A stretch of DNA of 64,000 nucleotides, from positions 1,247 to 65,246 of the forward strand of contig CAJNOP010000697.1 of the NCBI GenBank assembly GCA_905250075.1, in the 5' to 3' direction. Shown here piece after piece: positions 11,656-23,120 of the stretch. The DNA comes from Rotaria sp. Silwood1. Its lineage: Eukaryota > Rotifera > Eurotatoria > Philodinida > Philodinidae. Numbering within the stretch: the first letter of the stretch is position 1; each line of letters opens with the position of its first letter. Under the pieces are notes generated by a model. That model ran no database searches. It had not been told where the DNA came from and saw only the letters and a list, made by a program, of their open reading frames with translations. The translations under genes and the position numbers were made by a program.

Positions 11656-11896
11656 TTCAATAAATGATTTAGAGAAAGATACTTGCTTGTTGTTGAACGG
11701 TTTTTTAATATACTCTAGTCTTACTATATGTGTGATATTTGAAATATTCTACCTGAAATAGATTTAGAGATTATTTATTTACAGTTGGTATTGTAGTTTT
11801 CTGTCTTTTTTAGTGTTTATCCAATAATAATAAGTAACAGACAGGACTCGACGATCAAGAGAAACTTGCAAACAAAATTGAAAAACATTGTATGAT

Positions 11897-13693
11897 GAAA
11901 GGATGGGGGACAGTTTGTACACAAATCGGCCCTAAAGGAAAATCTCTCCAGAAAACAGTTTGATCGTGTGAGTTATGCTTCTCCCTTCAACGCTAAATCA
12001 CTCTCGATGCACATGAACGATTTTCATGAAGACCATATACTACATTCTATCCTATATAGCCTCGTAGTCCGTTGTAGTGCTTATCAGCCCAACGATCGTT
12101 CGTGTGAAGAAGATATATATTCAGGGTAGACACAGCTTTCCAAGAGTTACAAAATGATATCAAATTATATAGGAAAATATGTTGTTCTCGATATTTTCTC
12201 AAGACCACACTAGTAGAATCCTATGAGGAATGCTCTGATCTAGAAATGCTGCCTATAGAATCTTCACTATAGTTCACCGGAGTCTTCACAACAATAGAAC
12301 TTCTACAGGCAGTAGAGGTTAGCTTTTGCTAGGTACTTTCGGTTTCAAGGATCTGTGATTTGAGGCGATGCCTATGAAAGAAACTAGATTCCATTTCTGG
12401 AAACATTTTTGAACCATCGAGAAAAAGTACAGCGCTATTTTTCATTTGAGTAATCAACGTTTTGTGAATCCTGTGTGTAAAAGTAACATTTGCTGCAGAA
12501 GTATAGTACACGTGTGCACTATGGATAGCAGAAGCGGCTTAGGCACACCATACTATGAAAGTGTGCGTGAACAAGAGAGGTTATATCTGTTTGAACGCAT
12601 CACAAAAGTAAGCAAAGTGTTTAATAGAGTGCAGCATGATACAGTATTGTGAGAAAACAACGTGCTCTATTGTCGATCTCTAGCACATTGTAGTGGGAGG
12701 AATATCACTGACCTAGAGGTGACTTTCATGTGAATCAGATCGGTTCCGCTTTCGCTGTTCAGCATTATTGGTGCCGTGAAAAGGCAGTTGCTGTTCCTGC
12801 GTACTGTTTCCATTCATTTTGTCCTTTAGGAAGTATATCAGAGAAGAATAACTTGAGAGTCATTCCGAGCATACACTACTAATATTCAATCGACAAAAGG
12901 AGTTGATTTTTATTTTAGCATTGATCCGCTATTGATAATATACCCATTTCAGCATACCGCGTTCACTACACGATACCTGTATAAACTTTGGGACCTGTCT
13001 ACCAGAAAACTGCTTATTATATATAAATTTCCAAGCTTATCAAAAGAATGTACCATAATCGGCTGATGCACTATCCCTTGCAGTCGCCTACGTTTCGAGC
13101 AAAGCGAAAAAGAACTCCATCATAAAGTCGTCGACAAGCTAGGTCTTTACTTTCATGGGTTTCACAACTTTGCTGAATCGTCAGTCGAGTTAGGTCAATA
13201 ATATCTGCCAAATTTCAGTCGATGACAATATCAAATGCTGACTCTTCGGACTTTTTGATTCCCCAACGAGTATATTCTATGAACTACAATCGAGATCCTA
13301 TGGGCAGCACATCTAGATCAGAGCATTCCTCATACAATTTTACCAGTGTGGCCTGGAAAAAACACCGCACGTCGCATATTTTTCTACATATTTTGCCATC
13401 ATTTTGTAGCTCTTGGAAAGCTGTGTCTACCCTGAATATATATCGCTTTTTTACACCAACGACCGTTGGGTTGATAAGCACTACAACGGACTATCAAGGA
13501 TTCAAATCTGTCCTCAAATGGACTACGAGGCTATATAGGATAGAATGTAGTATATGGTCTTCATGAAAATCTCTTACGCGCATTGAGAGTGATTTAGCGT
13601 TGAAGGGAGAAGCATAACTCACACGATCAAACTGTTTTCAGGAGAGATTTTCATTTAGGGCCGATTTGTGTACAAACAGTCCCCCGTCCTTTC
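11897..13693. mobile_element. 1.8-kb foldback element with ~400-bp inverted arms
   Basis: The termini GAAAGGATGGGGGACAG (left) and its inverse ending GTCCCCCGTCCTTTC (right) begin inverted arms that can be followed inward for about 400 bp, to roughly 12280 and 13275. Shared landmarks are the GTTTGTACACAAATCGG block and the AACGCTAAATCACTCTC block. The arms carry many mismatches and small gaps, so the copy is not recent. The ~1-kb interior shows no transposase. Target duplication is unclear. Class assignment (non-autonomous DNA transposon of foldback type) rests on structure only. Confidence 0.75.
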
Positions 13694-15121
13694 TACTAAA
13701 TAAGAGCTGCAAGCTATTTTTGAGACGGCTACTATGAAGTAAATTTCTCTGACTCTTGTAGGAGAGAGAATGATAATTTTGAGAAATAGTCCTTGATTAA
13801 TGTTGCATTACATAATTCAATTTCATTCATTTTTTTTCTTGATACCTTATTCTTAACAGTAAATAGCTCATTTGAAAAATAATAGTTACACGCTAATAAT
13901 TAATATGCTTACTTTTTTCTAAAAAAAGCAATTTTATATGTACCTATTATGCTGAACTGTCAAGTTTTATAAGTGTCTATTGTTTTGCACATTGGGTTGT
14001 CGGTATGAGAGCACTTAATCTCTTAAACCCATGTGCAACATCATCCACATCCACACCTTCAAGATTCATGACGGGAATTATTGCTAAAAATTATACAAAA
14101 AAATGTAATTCTCGTTTTTCTTTTTTTACGAGTACTTAATTATTATATAACCTGTGTCAACAATTACTAATGAACCTTTCGATATGTTTTCTACTATATT
14201 CATCCATCAATATAAATACAACATTACACTAACGAGCTACCATTAAAACGAACTTGCTAAGTGGATGGATAGTGATCCAAATTCTTGAACTCTATAATTT
14301 GTCGATGAATTTAATAAATACTGATGAAGTATTTGAAATCAAGTCATATATTACCTGAAATATGGTGCTTGCCGACACAAACAAACTCTGGCTACAAATG
14401 AAAGAAATGTGAAATATCACGCTTAAAAGAATTTAATTTATAACTGCATGGAAGCTCAACTTGCTGTATGGAATACCAACGAATAGTTGATGTTATATAC
14501 TGCTCATTTTCTCCGTCTAGTATATGTTCCATGATTTCAATAAGTACTCTCTTGTATCAAAGAGTTTATAGTTCATGTTAGATCTTCATCTTTACTAAAA
14601 ATATGAGCGTCATCAGGAGTTCGTGAGATTTTGTATGCAACATCATAAATGAGCTATGATAAAACAGTAACTTACATTTTTACTTTATGCATAACAAATT
14701 ATTAAGTGAAAGTGCTACATTCTTTCACAGTATGAATAGACCATAAGATATATTATCTAAAAATTGATTTCTTCAAAACAGTAAGATCAGTATTGTTCAG
14801 CTATTGTTGTCAGAATGTCAAATTCTTAGAGAGTGATATTGTGAGCCAAACAAGTGATTTTTGAGATACTGAAAATGTTATTAAATAAATCAAAAATATT
14901 CATCTGAGCTTTGTTCGATTTATATATGATTTTGTGTTATGATAGATCAAAAGAGAACAATATCGACATCGAAATATTCTTTTGATTAATGAATTGCAAT
15001 CAAAGTAATTGTAAAAAGAATGAATCGGGTATTAGTCTGAGTTGAGTGTTCTCTTCACTGGCACCAACATTCATACTCCATATAAAATTCATTTTCTCAA
15101 CATACTATGATAGATAGCTTT
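13694..15121. other. Intergenic DNA, no gene seen
   Basis: AT-rich sequence without coding pattern. A very degenerate telomere-like pair (GGGTTGTCGGTATG and ATCCACATCCACACC) sits at about 13992-14059 and fits the same G-then-C polarity. Confidence 0.4.
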
Positions 15122-15211
15122 GAGGGTGGGTGTGAGTGTGGGTGTAGGTATTGGTGTCGTGACGGATCTTCTTTTTGACCACCTCCACACCCACATCCAC
15201 CCACACACTCC
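15122..15211. repeat. Head-to-head telomere-like cassette
   Basis: GAGGGTGGGTGTGAGTGTGG and further GGTGT units, a spacer of about 30 bp, then CCTCCACACCCACATCCACC and a few more units. Both tracts are degenerate TGTGGG-type repeats in inverted order. Confidence 0.75.
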
Positions 15212-15412
15212 AAACCGCACTTCTATATCTTGAACTCATCTTGATAGATTAAAGAAACAAGGTCATTTGTCAGGTGTACGAACAATTTTAAGCGCCACTG
15301 TATATTGAATTTGGCATCAAAAGATTCGCCGTAAAATTTTGTATCCGAAAATAAACTTCTTATGTGAATCGGTTCGTAAGCTGATTCCTGTTCTTATGCA
15401 CGTCTGTCCTTA

Positions 15413-16000
15413 TTGATTATACGTACATCATGTATTGTTTTGATTTTTCAATATGATGATCTACCCAATATGAAATATTTTTCATTGAAAATTAGTCATT
15501 TAAGTTATGCATATGATACTCAAACTGTTCCTCTGCTTCATTGGATATGTAATATTGAGGAATTAACCATATATTTTTTTTGTATATATACAATCGAGTT
15601 AGATATATCGATGGTATTCAACTTCAAAATTACATTGTTATTCCTTTTTAATAACTTCATACATTCGCCTTTTATATTAGTACCGAAATTCGTGCGGAAC
15701 AACCTGTTTCATCTTCTTCAAATAACGATATTCAACGAATTTTTACTAATCTTAAATATGGACAACTGAGTTGTTTTATAGATTATTGCAAATCTGGCTG
15801 TACTGTAATTAATGCTGTTTTTATTTCCATTCGCCTTTGATCGTCTAAAAACGATACGCAATAACTTTCCAAATATTATATTCGATAATATTACTTTCTT
15901 ATTGATAATAGGTTCAATTCCATCCATACACGAAGTTTTCGTTAGATTTACTCAATCGTATCTATTATCAAAGGGAAAAGTGCAGATTTGGAACGACTAG
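15413..16000 (+). pseudogene. Decayed F-box-like family protein of bdelloid type
   Basis: Pieces of one protein are readable in changing frames. First, LPNMKYFSLKISHLSYAYDT followed by VPLLHWICNIEELTIYF. Then, from about 15723, NNDIQRIFTNLKYGQLSCFI and a following IDYCKSGC stretch. Then, from about 15827, FPFAFDRLKTIRNNFPNIIF and SIPSIHEVFVRFTQSYLLSK. These match, from general knowledge, the LRR-like C-terminal region of a large family of F-box-type proteins in bdelloid genomes (LPNM..FSL, PLLRRM.N.EELTLY, DIQRTFTN..YGQ). At least two frame changes separate the pieces. No F-box start, intact 5' end or promoter is seen, so this is a remnant. Confidence 0.6.
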
Positions 16001-16305
16001 CACTTCAGCACCTTTTTGATGCTGAAACTTAGTTCAATCATATGAAAGTGATTCACAGCAACCAATTTTATTTTCAATAATAAACACGATGATTGGCTTC
16101 AAACAGACATATAATTTTAACATATGAGTTTCTACAAAGAATGAGTATCAAAAATATTTCATTATATCAAATAGAACAATAAAACACTATTTCGAATCGA
16201 AACTCTGTCATTTTTTTTGCTCTTCCACACGTACTAATCACCTCTATTATAATTATTCCATCGTAATAACTCATATAAATCAAAATATTAAATAAATGAA
16301 AGCTT
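16001..16305. other. AT-rich spacer, no gene seen
   Basis: Separates the two pseudogene remnants; no motif recognised. Confidence 0.35.
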
Positions 16306-17640
16306 TGACATGCTTGATTCAATCTGAAAGATCTGAAGAGAAAGAAAAAAAAGGTGAAGAAGCAACCAAAATTGAACCTGAAGATTTTTCTAATGATTCA
16401 ATTGTTCATGTCAGTTTTGATAATGGAAAAGATGACAATAACTGAAATCATACGAAATAGCAAAAAAAAAATCTCATTTCAACTTGTTTTCTACTAAATA
16501 GTATTTCGTCATGGTGGTTCAATTCGTTTTCATATAACTGCACCATCACAACCACAATATGGTCAATTAACACGTGATCAATCAATAATTCGTAGATTTC
16601 TATCGACTTTATGGGCGTTTTTCAAACCAAATTATGATTGTTATCATCATGATGGTGGAAAGTTTTGTGTTATTTTTAAATATAAACCAGAAAAACTTCC
16701 ACCTGGCTAGTCTATATTTGCTAAAGTTGAACTATATAACTCTTTTACATACTATTGATCCAAATAAAAACTTTGTGGAAAGTAAATGTATATTGTGAAA
16801 ATCAGGAAATCTATCATGCATTCATACATGGGCAAGACATAATATAATTCTAATCAAAGCAAAAATTCATGCTGAAGTTCCACGTAATGTAGAGTAAGCT
16901 GAGAATTGTTTTTTTTTGTAAAAAAGATCTGAATATATTTAATTGTAGTAGGATTCAGAAGGATAATGTGGTTTTGTTGGTTTGAGAAACATTGGTGCAA
17001 CTTGTGATATGAATTCACTTTTACAAATAATTTATTTTATTAAAAAACTACGAATGGTTTGTTGAATTTCATCTTAAACGGTTTAGATTGCTCATTCAAT
17101 TCAGAGTGATGCGTTTCATTTAAACTCGAAAAATTTGTCTAGGTTAAATTATTACTATAGTTGATATTGACAATTTGTTTGTATTTAGGCTGTATATGCA
17201 CTGTCAATGGATAGTGATGATCAAGTACATTGCGTTCCACTTGCCTTACAAAAAATTTCTTATGATCTACAATTTACTGATCGACCAATTAATACAAAGA
17301 AATTGGCACGTTCATTTGAGTATACTCTAGTTTCTTTTTAAACAATTCATAAAAAAACTTTATTGTTTTTTCTGGATGAAACAAACCAGATGAATTTTGT
17401 CAACATGACATACAAGAGTTTTGTCGAGTGGTATGCACGAGAAGAGTATCAGGTCGCTTTATTATTATTATTTTTTTTGTTGTTACTTGATAAATTGAAA
17501 TTAAAAATGAAAGATATTATTTCATTATCTTGTCATATAAATTATTTGACTATCGATAAACATAAAAAATTTTTCTTCATTTATAAAGCAATATGTTCGA
17601 CGTACAATAGTTGATCATGAATCTCTTATAAAACAAACAT
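16306..17640 (+). pseudogene. Truncated USP7-like deubiquitinase remnant
   Basis: Around 16967-17058 the reading GFVGLRNIGATCDMNSLLQ matches the catalytic Cys box of USP7/HAUSP (YVGLKNQGATCYMNSLLQ), with the usual Tyr after Cys replaced by Asp. After a GT-TAG intron, 17189-17320 reads VHCVPLALQKISYDLQ and DRPINTKKLARSF, the next USP7 block. Near 17391-17430 comes DEFCQHDIQEFCRV, equivalent to the QHDVQEL segment. Upstream, HIILIKAK-like sequence near 16845-16900 could be the end of the TRAF/MATH domain. Coding-like pieces at 16306-16454 and 16500-16710 are not recognised. No fingers, palm, catalytic His or UBL domains follow, and stops occur between blocks, so the copy is truncated and non-functional. 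A functional USP7 would remove ubiquitin from substrates. Confidence 0.6.
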
Positions 17641-17888
17641 TTTATCGCATTCCACTACAAGTATGAAACAATGCAAATAGTGAATAATTAATGTGCGTAT
17701 TATAAAACGTTAACTTTATTTTTAAATTTGTAACTGAAAGTTGTCGAGGTTTTTGTAAAAGTGAAATATTAACAAGTGAAAACTGATATGATGTTTGGAA
17801 TATTCGTGATTTACAGGTTTGTTTAGTAAAATAAATAATTGATTTGATATTATGTCTTAAATTAACACACTTTAACTTTAAAAAAATC

Positions 17889-18016
17889 AAAGTTTAAGAA
17901 GTTACTTTATTGAATAACGGAAAATTTCGTTAGGGAAAAATTATCTTTCGAACATAGCGATATTTTCAAGTGCATAAATTTTCCATTATTACATCAGATA
18001 ACTACTTTAACTTTGT
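17889..18016. mobile_element. Small AT-rich inverted-repeat element
   Basis: Left arm CAAAGTTTAAGAAGTTACTT followed by ATTGAATAACGGAAAATTT. The right side carries the inverse, ending AACTACTTTAACTTTG. Arms are about 45 bp with mismatches around a ~40-bp centre. It is probably a small non-autonomous DNA element. Confidence 0.4.
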
Positions 18017-18318
18017 TTTCTTTAATATTAAAGAATTAAAGTATCTCACATTAACTTTTAAAACAAAGTAAAAGTGCTAACTCTAGTGCCGCTTCTATTC
18101 ATGATATTTCAACATAATTATATTAAAAACCATAGCTTAAAAACTTCACAAAACTTCATGAGACTTTAAGACTGAAGTCTTTGCTGTTTTTTCCTCGTTG
18201 TTTAGTCAGAATGCGGGTGAGGATCGAGATATAATGAATTACTATATCTATATCCATCCTATTTCGTTATGAGATACAAATGTAGAAAAATGTTATGAAA
18301 TGAACTAATTCTTACATG

Positions 18319-19985
18319 TTATCTAACATGTAACTCTGAGCCAGCTTGTATATTTAATTCTAGAGTTTTTACTTGTTTGTTGTTATCTGTTATTTCTATT
18401 CGTAAATCTTTAGTCTTATAAAATACGAATGCCGTATCTACAACCACTATGAGCACAGCTGCAGCCAGGTAGATGCGAATTAACATTCCAGTTAAAGTCT
18501 TCCATCCTAGAAATTGTTCTGCAAATGCCGATGAGAAAAATGATATCGATATGCTAAACATCAATATGGCTTCATACAGCGAATGAGTTTTTGTTTTTTC
18601 TTCTGGAGAGTATGATTTTGTGAATAGAATTGATGATCCGACATAGCCTAAATTCCATCCAATGCCAACAACAACCAAACCCATATCAAAATAGATAATT
18701 TCAAAACCACATTGAAACAGAAATGTACCCACAAATTGGATCAAAAGTCCAGTGAGCATAACCAGTCGGCTTCCAAACCAGTTACATAGAGTTCCAGTAA
18801 AAAATGGCGGTACAAACATTCCTAATATATGGTACTCAACAGCTGTTATCACTTGAGGAAAAGTATGTCCAGAACCAATCATTGCCAGCGCTGCAGCCGA
18901 CATTTGAATACCCATCGCTGACCATGAAACAAAACCACCAAGAGCAGCAATCACAAATGTTCGTTGGCTAACTATCGTAAAGATTGACCGGCCACTTGAA
19001 CGAAGATTTCTGTCCATGGTTGTAGGTAACGAGGTCGATTCTATTGCATTGTGCTTTTTCTTAACATTGGGAAATTGGATTATTCTCATGGTGAATAACA
19101 GTGCCGCACATTCACCCAATGCTGCTAAATAAGCACCACTGTATTGCTTTGGAAGTACATTGATCATAAGTTTGGCTATTTCTGGCCTACAACAACATAA
19201 AAAATAATATTTATGAATAGAAGAGAAACTGTGTGTCACTTCTATCTCATATTCTCAAATAAGCAACCATATTTTTAAATAGTGATGACGGCAGATAATC
19301 GTAATCTAGCATCTATGTTTTCAGTATTATTCTTTCAAAATAAAGAGAAGAGTTTGATGAAATAATAATTATAACACTTATGAACGTACCCAATAAAAGC
19401 GGACAGACAACCGCCAGCAGTGACCATCGCAATGGCTTTTGAAGCAAATTCTTGTGTTGAAAATTGTAATCCTGCCAGACGATAGTAGAATGTACATGGT
19501 ACTTGTCCACCAATAAATGTAGCACTCACTACTAGTAACCAATAGAGTTTAAACCATGCTGCTACAATACAAAGTCCAGCTCCAATCATACCCATCAGAG
19601 CACCGAAATAGAATGGAGGTCGATAGCCGTAACGAGCAATAACTCGTGGTAAAAATACAGACCAAATAGTAGCAACAAAGAGCATAGAACCAATAGGAAT
19701 TGTTGCCAGATACCAGTTGGTAAAACTTGTAGCTGCTAGAGTAGTTATACTTATTTGAATGAAAAAAATACCTTGACCGAGACTCCACGACAATGCCAAT
19801 AATAGAATATTCCATAACATTTTACGAAATAGAGGATTAGTCCAATGAATATAAAGCTTTCGTAATGGCCGAAACAACAATGTTTTAATACCGTTTTGGT
19901 TTTCTTGTTGTGCAGCATCGATTGATTCATCATTTTCTCTTGAATTAGGTTCTTCTGAGACTGAATAAAAATAAACACTGATCAA
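18319..19985 (-). CDS. MFS transporter of bacterial type
   Basis: Two exons, 19390-19985 and 18319-19186, joined across a 203-bp GT-AG intron that keeps frame (ATT GG|G CCA), giving 487 aa from ATG 19985. About 12 hydrophobic helices are visible. Signatures include the loop FLPRVIARYGYRPPFYFGAL after TM2 (the conserved MFS loop with RYG in place of R.G.R), IGGQVPCTFYYRLAG, a middle cytoplasmic loop around 18990-19090, FHILGMF-like EYHILGMFVPPFFTG, and VVVGIGWNLGYVGSSILFT. The C-terminal half (HILGMF.PSFFTG, GVGWN) resembles bacterial MFS_1 permeases more than animal carriers, so acquisition by transfer is plausible; its intron shows it is nuclear. Substrate is unknown. The 5' end is uncertain: an acceptor-like TTTTTATTCAG ends at 19961, so the first residues may come from a missed upstream exon. 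Confidence 0.85.
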
Positions 19986-20229
19986 GCGTATCTAATAACT
20001 GAAATGTGTTTACTTGTTATTCATTGTTTTCTCATTTGTCTATCGTCCGAGAAAAAAACACAATGAAACTTTCTTGTGTTGTGCTACTCAACCGAATGAA
20101 TGCGGTTAACCTCAGATCAATAGGATTTTGTAGAAACCGAGAAGTACATATGTTACATTTGTTAAGCCAGTACTTCATAGTCATAGATAACAATGTACTT
20201 TTGCTATTTTCCAATATAAGAAGATGCTT

Positions 20230-20700
20230 CAAGCTTAACTAATGATTATGCTGCATATAAACAAGAGGAAAATTATTGACAATAGTTGTGGTCAAGTGGC
20301 TTCAAATGTTAGATATGCTGATGATAGTTGATTATTTCGAAACTCGAATTATTTTCTAGAGAATCTCTCGAAACTCAACAAAGGCTTGATATCTATTTTC
20401 CCTGAAATTTAATTTCACTACAGGAAAGAGTATAAAAATATTACATCTATCGATAAACTTTCACACGGTAATCATACTATCTTCTTACTTCTCGGTAATA
20501 TTCCAAAATCGAAGTCAAACACTCGTTGACGTTTCAACATAAAGAGACATTAAAAGCAGCACTAATACTTCGCAGTTAATATATGGTTCAATTGAACACA
20601 GTTTTCTATTAACTGAAGCTTTTGCGTTCGTTCCTGTTTCATTTACGACTGAGCTTTCTCAAGCATGTACGTTAAAAATTGACATGAGAACGCTCATTAT
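20230..20700 (+). mobile_element. Possible fossil reverse-transcriptase fragment
   Basis: Near 20300 the sequence reads VRYADD, the YxDD box of reverse transcriptases, followed by a residue pattern (FLENLSKLN) like the region after motif C. Further weak similarity to Penelope-like retroelement thumb sequence continues downstream. The fragment is old and broken, no ends or repeats are seen, and no other RT motif is found upstream. The family call (Penelope-like, as in the Athena elements known from bdelloids) is tentative. Confidence 0.25.
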
Positions 20701-22150
20701 TAGTATTAGGATAATCATTTTTCCCACTGACTACATCATAAAACCTATCAGAGATGGAGCAATCAACTTTAAATATATTCTAGAAGGATCAACTGGAAAC
20801 GATTAGTTTAAATTACGGCTAAAGAACGACGTTTGTAGGGTATGTTGTGATTTTCTGAAATCGCTTAGTAAAAAAACCAAAAGACTCCTAACACAAATGT
20901 CGAAGGTTCGTATCACAAAGCGAACATAAACTACAAATGGTTAGTCGTTTCTGATAGCTTCACCGCAGTATGATAGCTCTGCAATCCTAGAATGAAATAA
21001 AGAGAAACAGAAAAAGAACGTTCTTTCCTAAAAAGCTGTCAAAAATCGTGTTGTGAAACATTGCAACTTTAGCTAGTAATGAGAGTATCGCTGAAGGCAG
21101 ACCATTCGTGAGGTTTATAAATAACTGCCGAAAAACACGACCAAAGTTTCTGCCGACGCCCATCCGTCTAAGAAATGATTTAATTTTTGTGTTTTATTCA
21201 TACTGCCAATAGTTAAATCAGCAATGTATTGTAGCATGATTCTTCTCAACATACATTTATCTCACTCTTGAATAAAGAATGTCCTACGTGATGAGACCAA
21301 CCAATAGAATAAAACTACTATATCGATCGTCGATGATATATCGCCACTTATCGATGAGCCATAGTACGAGTCTTAGTAAACTTTAAGTATAATTTCGTAC
21401 GCTGTCTCTCTTCAAATATATTCACAAGATTATTTTTGACGAGTTCAATCAATTATTTCGGTGAGAAAAGGACATGTTGCAAAATGGAGTTGTTATCAAG
21501 TCGAAAGTTATTATCTATTTTGTACTCTACATTGGTGAGCTGATCTGATTATAACTTTAGTCTCTCTTTGAGCTTCTGGCAATGTATTATGACAGAAGCC
21601 GTCGCCAGGAGTGGGTATAATAATTGACTACAGTTTCTTAGCTATACCTGTCGTTGATATTACATTGTGAGAAGAGTCATCGTTGCTGATCGATTTGTTG
21701 ACTAGATTCATCGAACTATCTGCAAAACCCAACTTCACGATGTTTGTCGACGAATTCATCTAGAAATGTGACAAACAAATAACACATCACTCTCTTATAT
21801 CTCTTTTCTTTTGTTCTATCGCGTGATGGACAGATGCTGCGTTGCAAAAATGAAAGTTGTTGTATCTGATCCAAAAGCATAATTCTGCGTCATTGATAAA
21901 ACATTTTTCGTATTTTACTTTTGTTATCACTAAAACATACTGAATTATTTTAGATTCTTATTTGTTGATGTCATTGTCCCTGTTGTTGGTATGGCATATG
22001 CAGAAAGCATCACAGCTTTATTTGTGATGGAGTTAAACAAAACAGAATTTTGTTTCGAATTACAAGCAAAACTTCAATCCATTAAATTGATGTTGAACTA
22101 TCATTCTTTTTTTTTTGAAAGTAACTTTTTCGTCTGAAAAACGTCTTCTA
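20701..22150. other. Intergenic DNA, no gene seen
   Basis: No coding pattern on either strand and no internal repeats recognised. Confidence 0.4.
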
Positions 22151-22643
22151 CCCAAGCAGATAAACATTTTCAAAAACGCGTTTAAACGCATAAAAAAGGG
22201 CTTAAAATCCATAAAAAGTGGACGTGTTTGGCTGACAATCGCGGTTCCCGACTGTCAGCGAAAAACGACCACTTTTTGCCCTTTTTATGTGTTTAAACGC
22301 GTTTTCAGCAAAAACACGCTTGTAAACTCGTATAAACGCATAAAAAGAGCATAAAAAGTAGTTATCTTTTTCCTTTTCGTGAACTGTGATTGTAATTATG
22401 ATTGTGATTTATGAGCATGAAAAAGATGACAACTTTTTTCTGATCGTCTTATGCGTTTACACGCGTTTATCACCGTTTTTTTGCTGAAAACGCGTTTAAA
22501 CGCACAAAACGGGCAAAAAGTGGTCGTTTTTCGCTGACAGTCGGGAACCGCGATTGTGAGCCAAACAAGTCCACTTTTTATGGATTTTAAGCCCTTTTTT
22601 TTATGCGTTTAAACGCGTTTTTGAAAATGGTTGTCTGCTTGGG
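22151..22643. mobile_element. 493-bp foldback MITE with TA target duplication
   Basis: Begins CCCAAGCAGATAAACATTTT and ends with the inverse TCTGCTTGGG, flanked on both sides by TA (22149-22150 and 22644-22645). The inverted arms are about 190 bp with few differences and contain the palindromic motif AAACGCGTTTAAACGC. A ~100-bp unpaired centre includes a unique AT-rich piece. TA duplication suggests a Tc1/mariner-like or PIF-like mobilising transposase; none is encoded. The low divergence of the arms suggests a fairly young copy. Confidence 0.85.
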
Positions 22644-22917
22644 TAATACTATTTCTAAGAGAATGTGTGGGTATGAATGAAGTAAACACTTATCGGTATC
22701 GCATAATTCATACCCAATTTTCAAAGATCGTAGAAAGTGAACCAAAAATGAGAGTCAAAGAAACGTGGCTCATTTCATATACAAAAAAATGAGTCAATCA
22801 AATTGAAATCCGTACTTTATCATGATCTACCCATTTTCTTCCCTACTTCTAACAATGCTACTGGATTGTTATAACCCTGATAGCTAGCCTAGATGCGTAT
22901 AGTGTTTCGAGGAATAC

Positions 22918-23120
22918 CTCGACATTGTACTGGCAACTTTTTGGAAGCCAACTGGACATCCTACTTGTAAATTTTGAAGGGCTACCTGAAGATATTATCT
23001 GTAATTTTTCTAGAACCACCTGAACGTGATTTTGTAACATGTTAGGGGCTATCTGAGCATAGTAACTGTAATGATTTTACGACTATCTGGAGGTCAAACA
23101 TGTGACTTTTGGCAGTAGTG
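22918..23120. repeat. Degenerate ~34-bp tandem repeat, about six units
   Basis: Successive units begin at CTCGACATTG, CTGGACATCC, CTGAAGATAT, CTGAACGTGA, CTGAGCATAG and CTGGAGGTCA, each 33-34 bp apart and sharing the pattern CTGrACAT...CTTGTAA.TTTT....GGGCTAC. Divergence is high, so it is an old minisatellite. It does not encode a consistent protein repeat because unit length is not a multiple of three. Confidence 0.6.
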
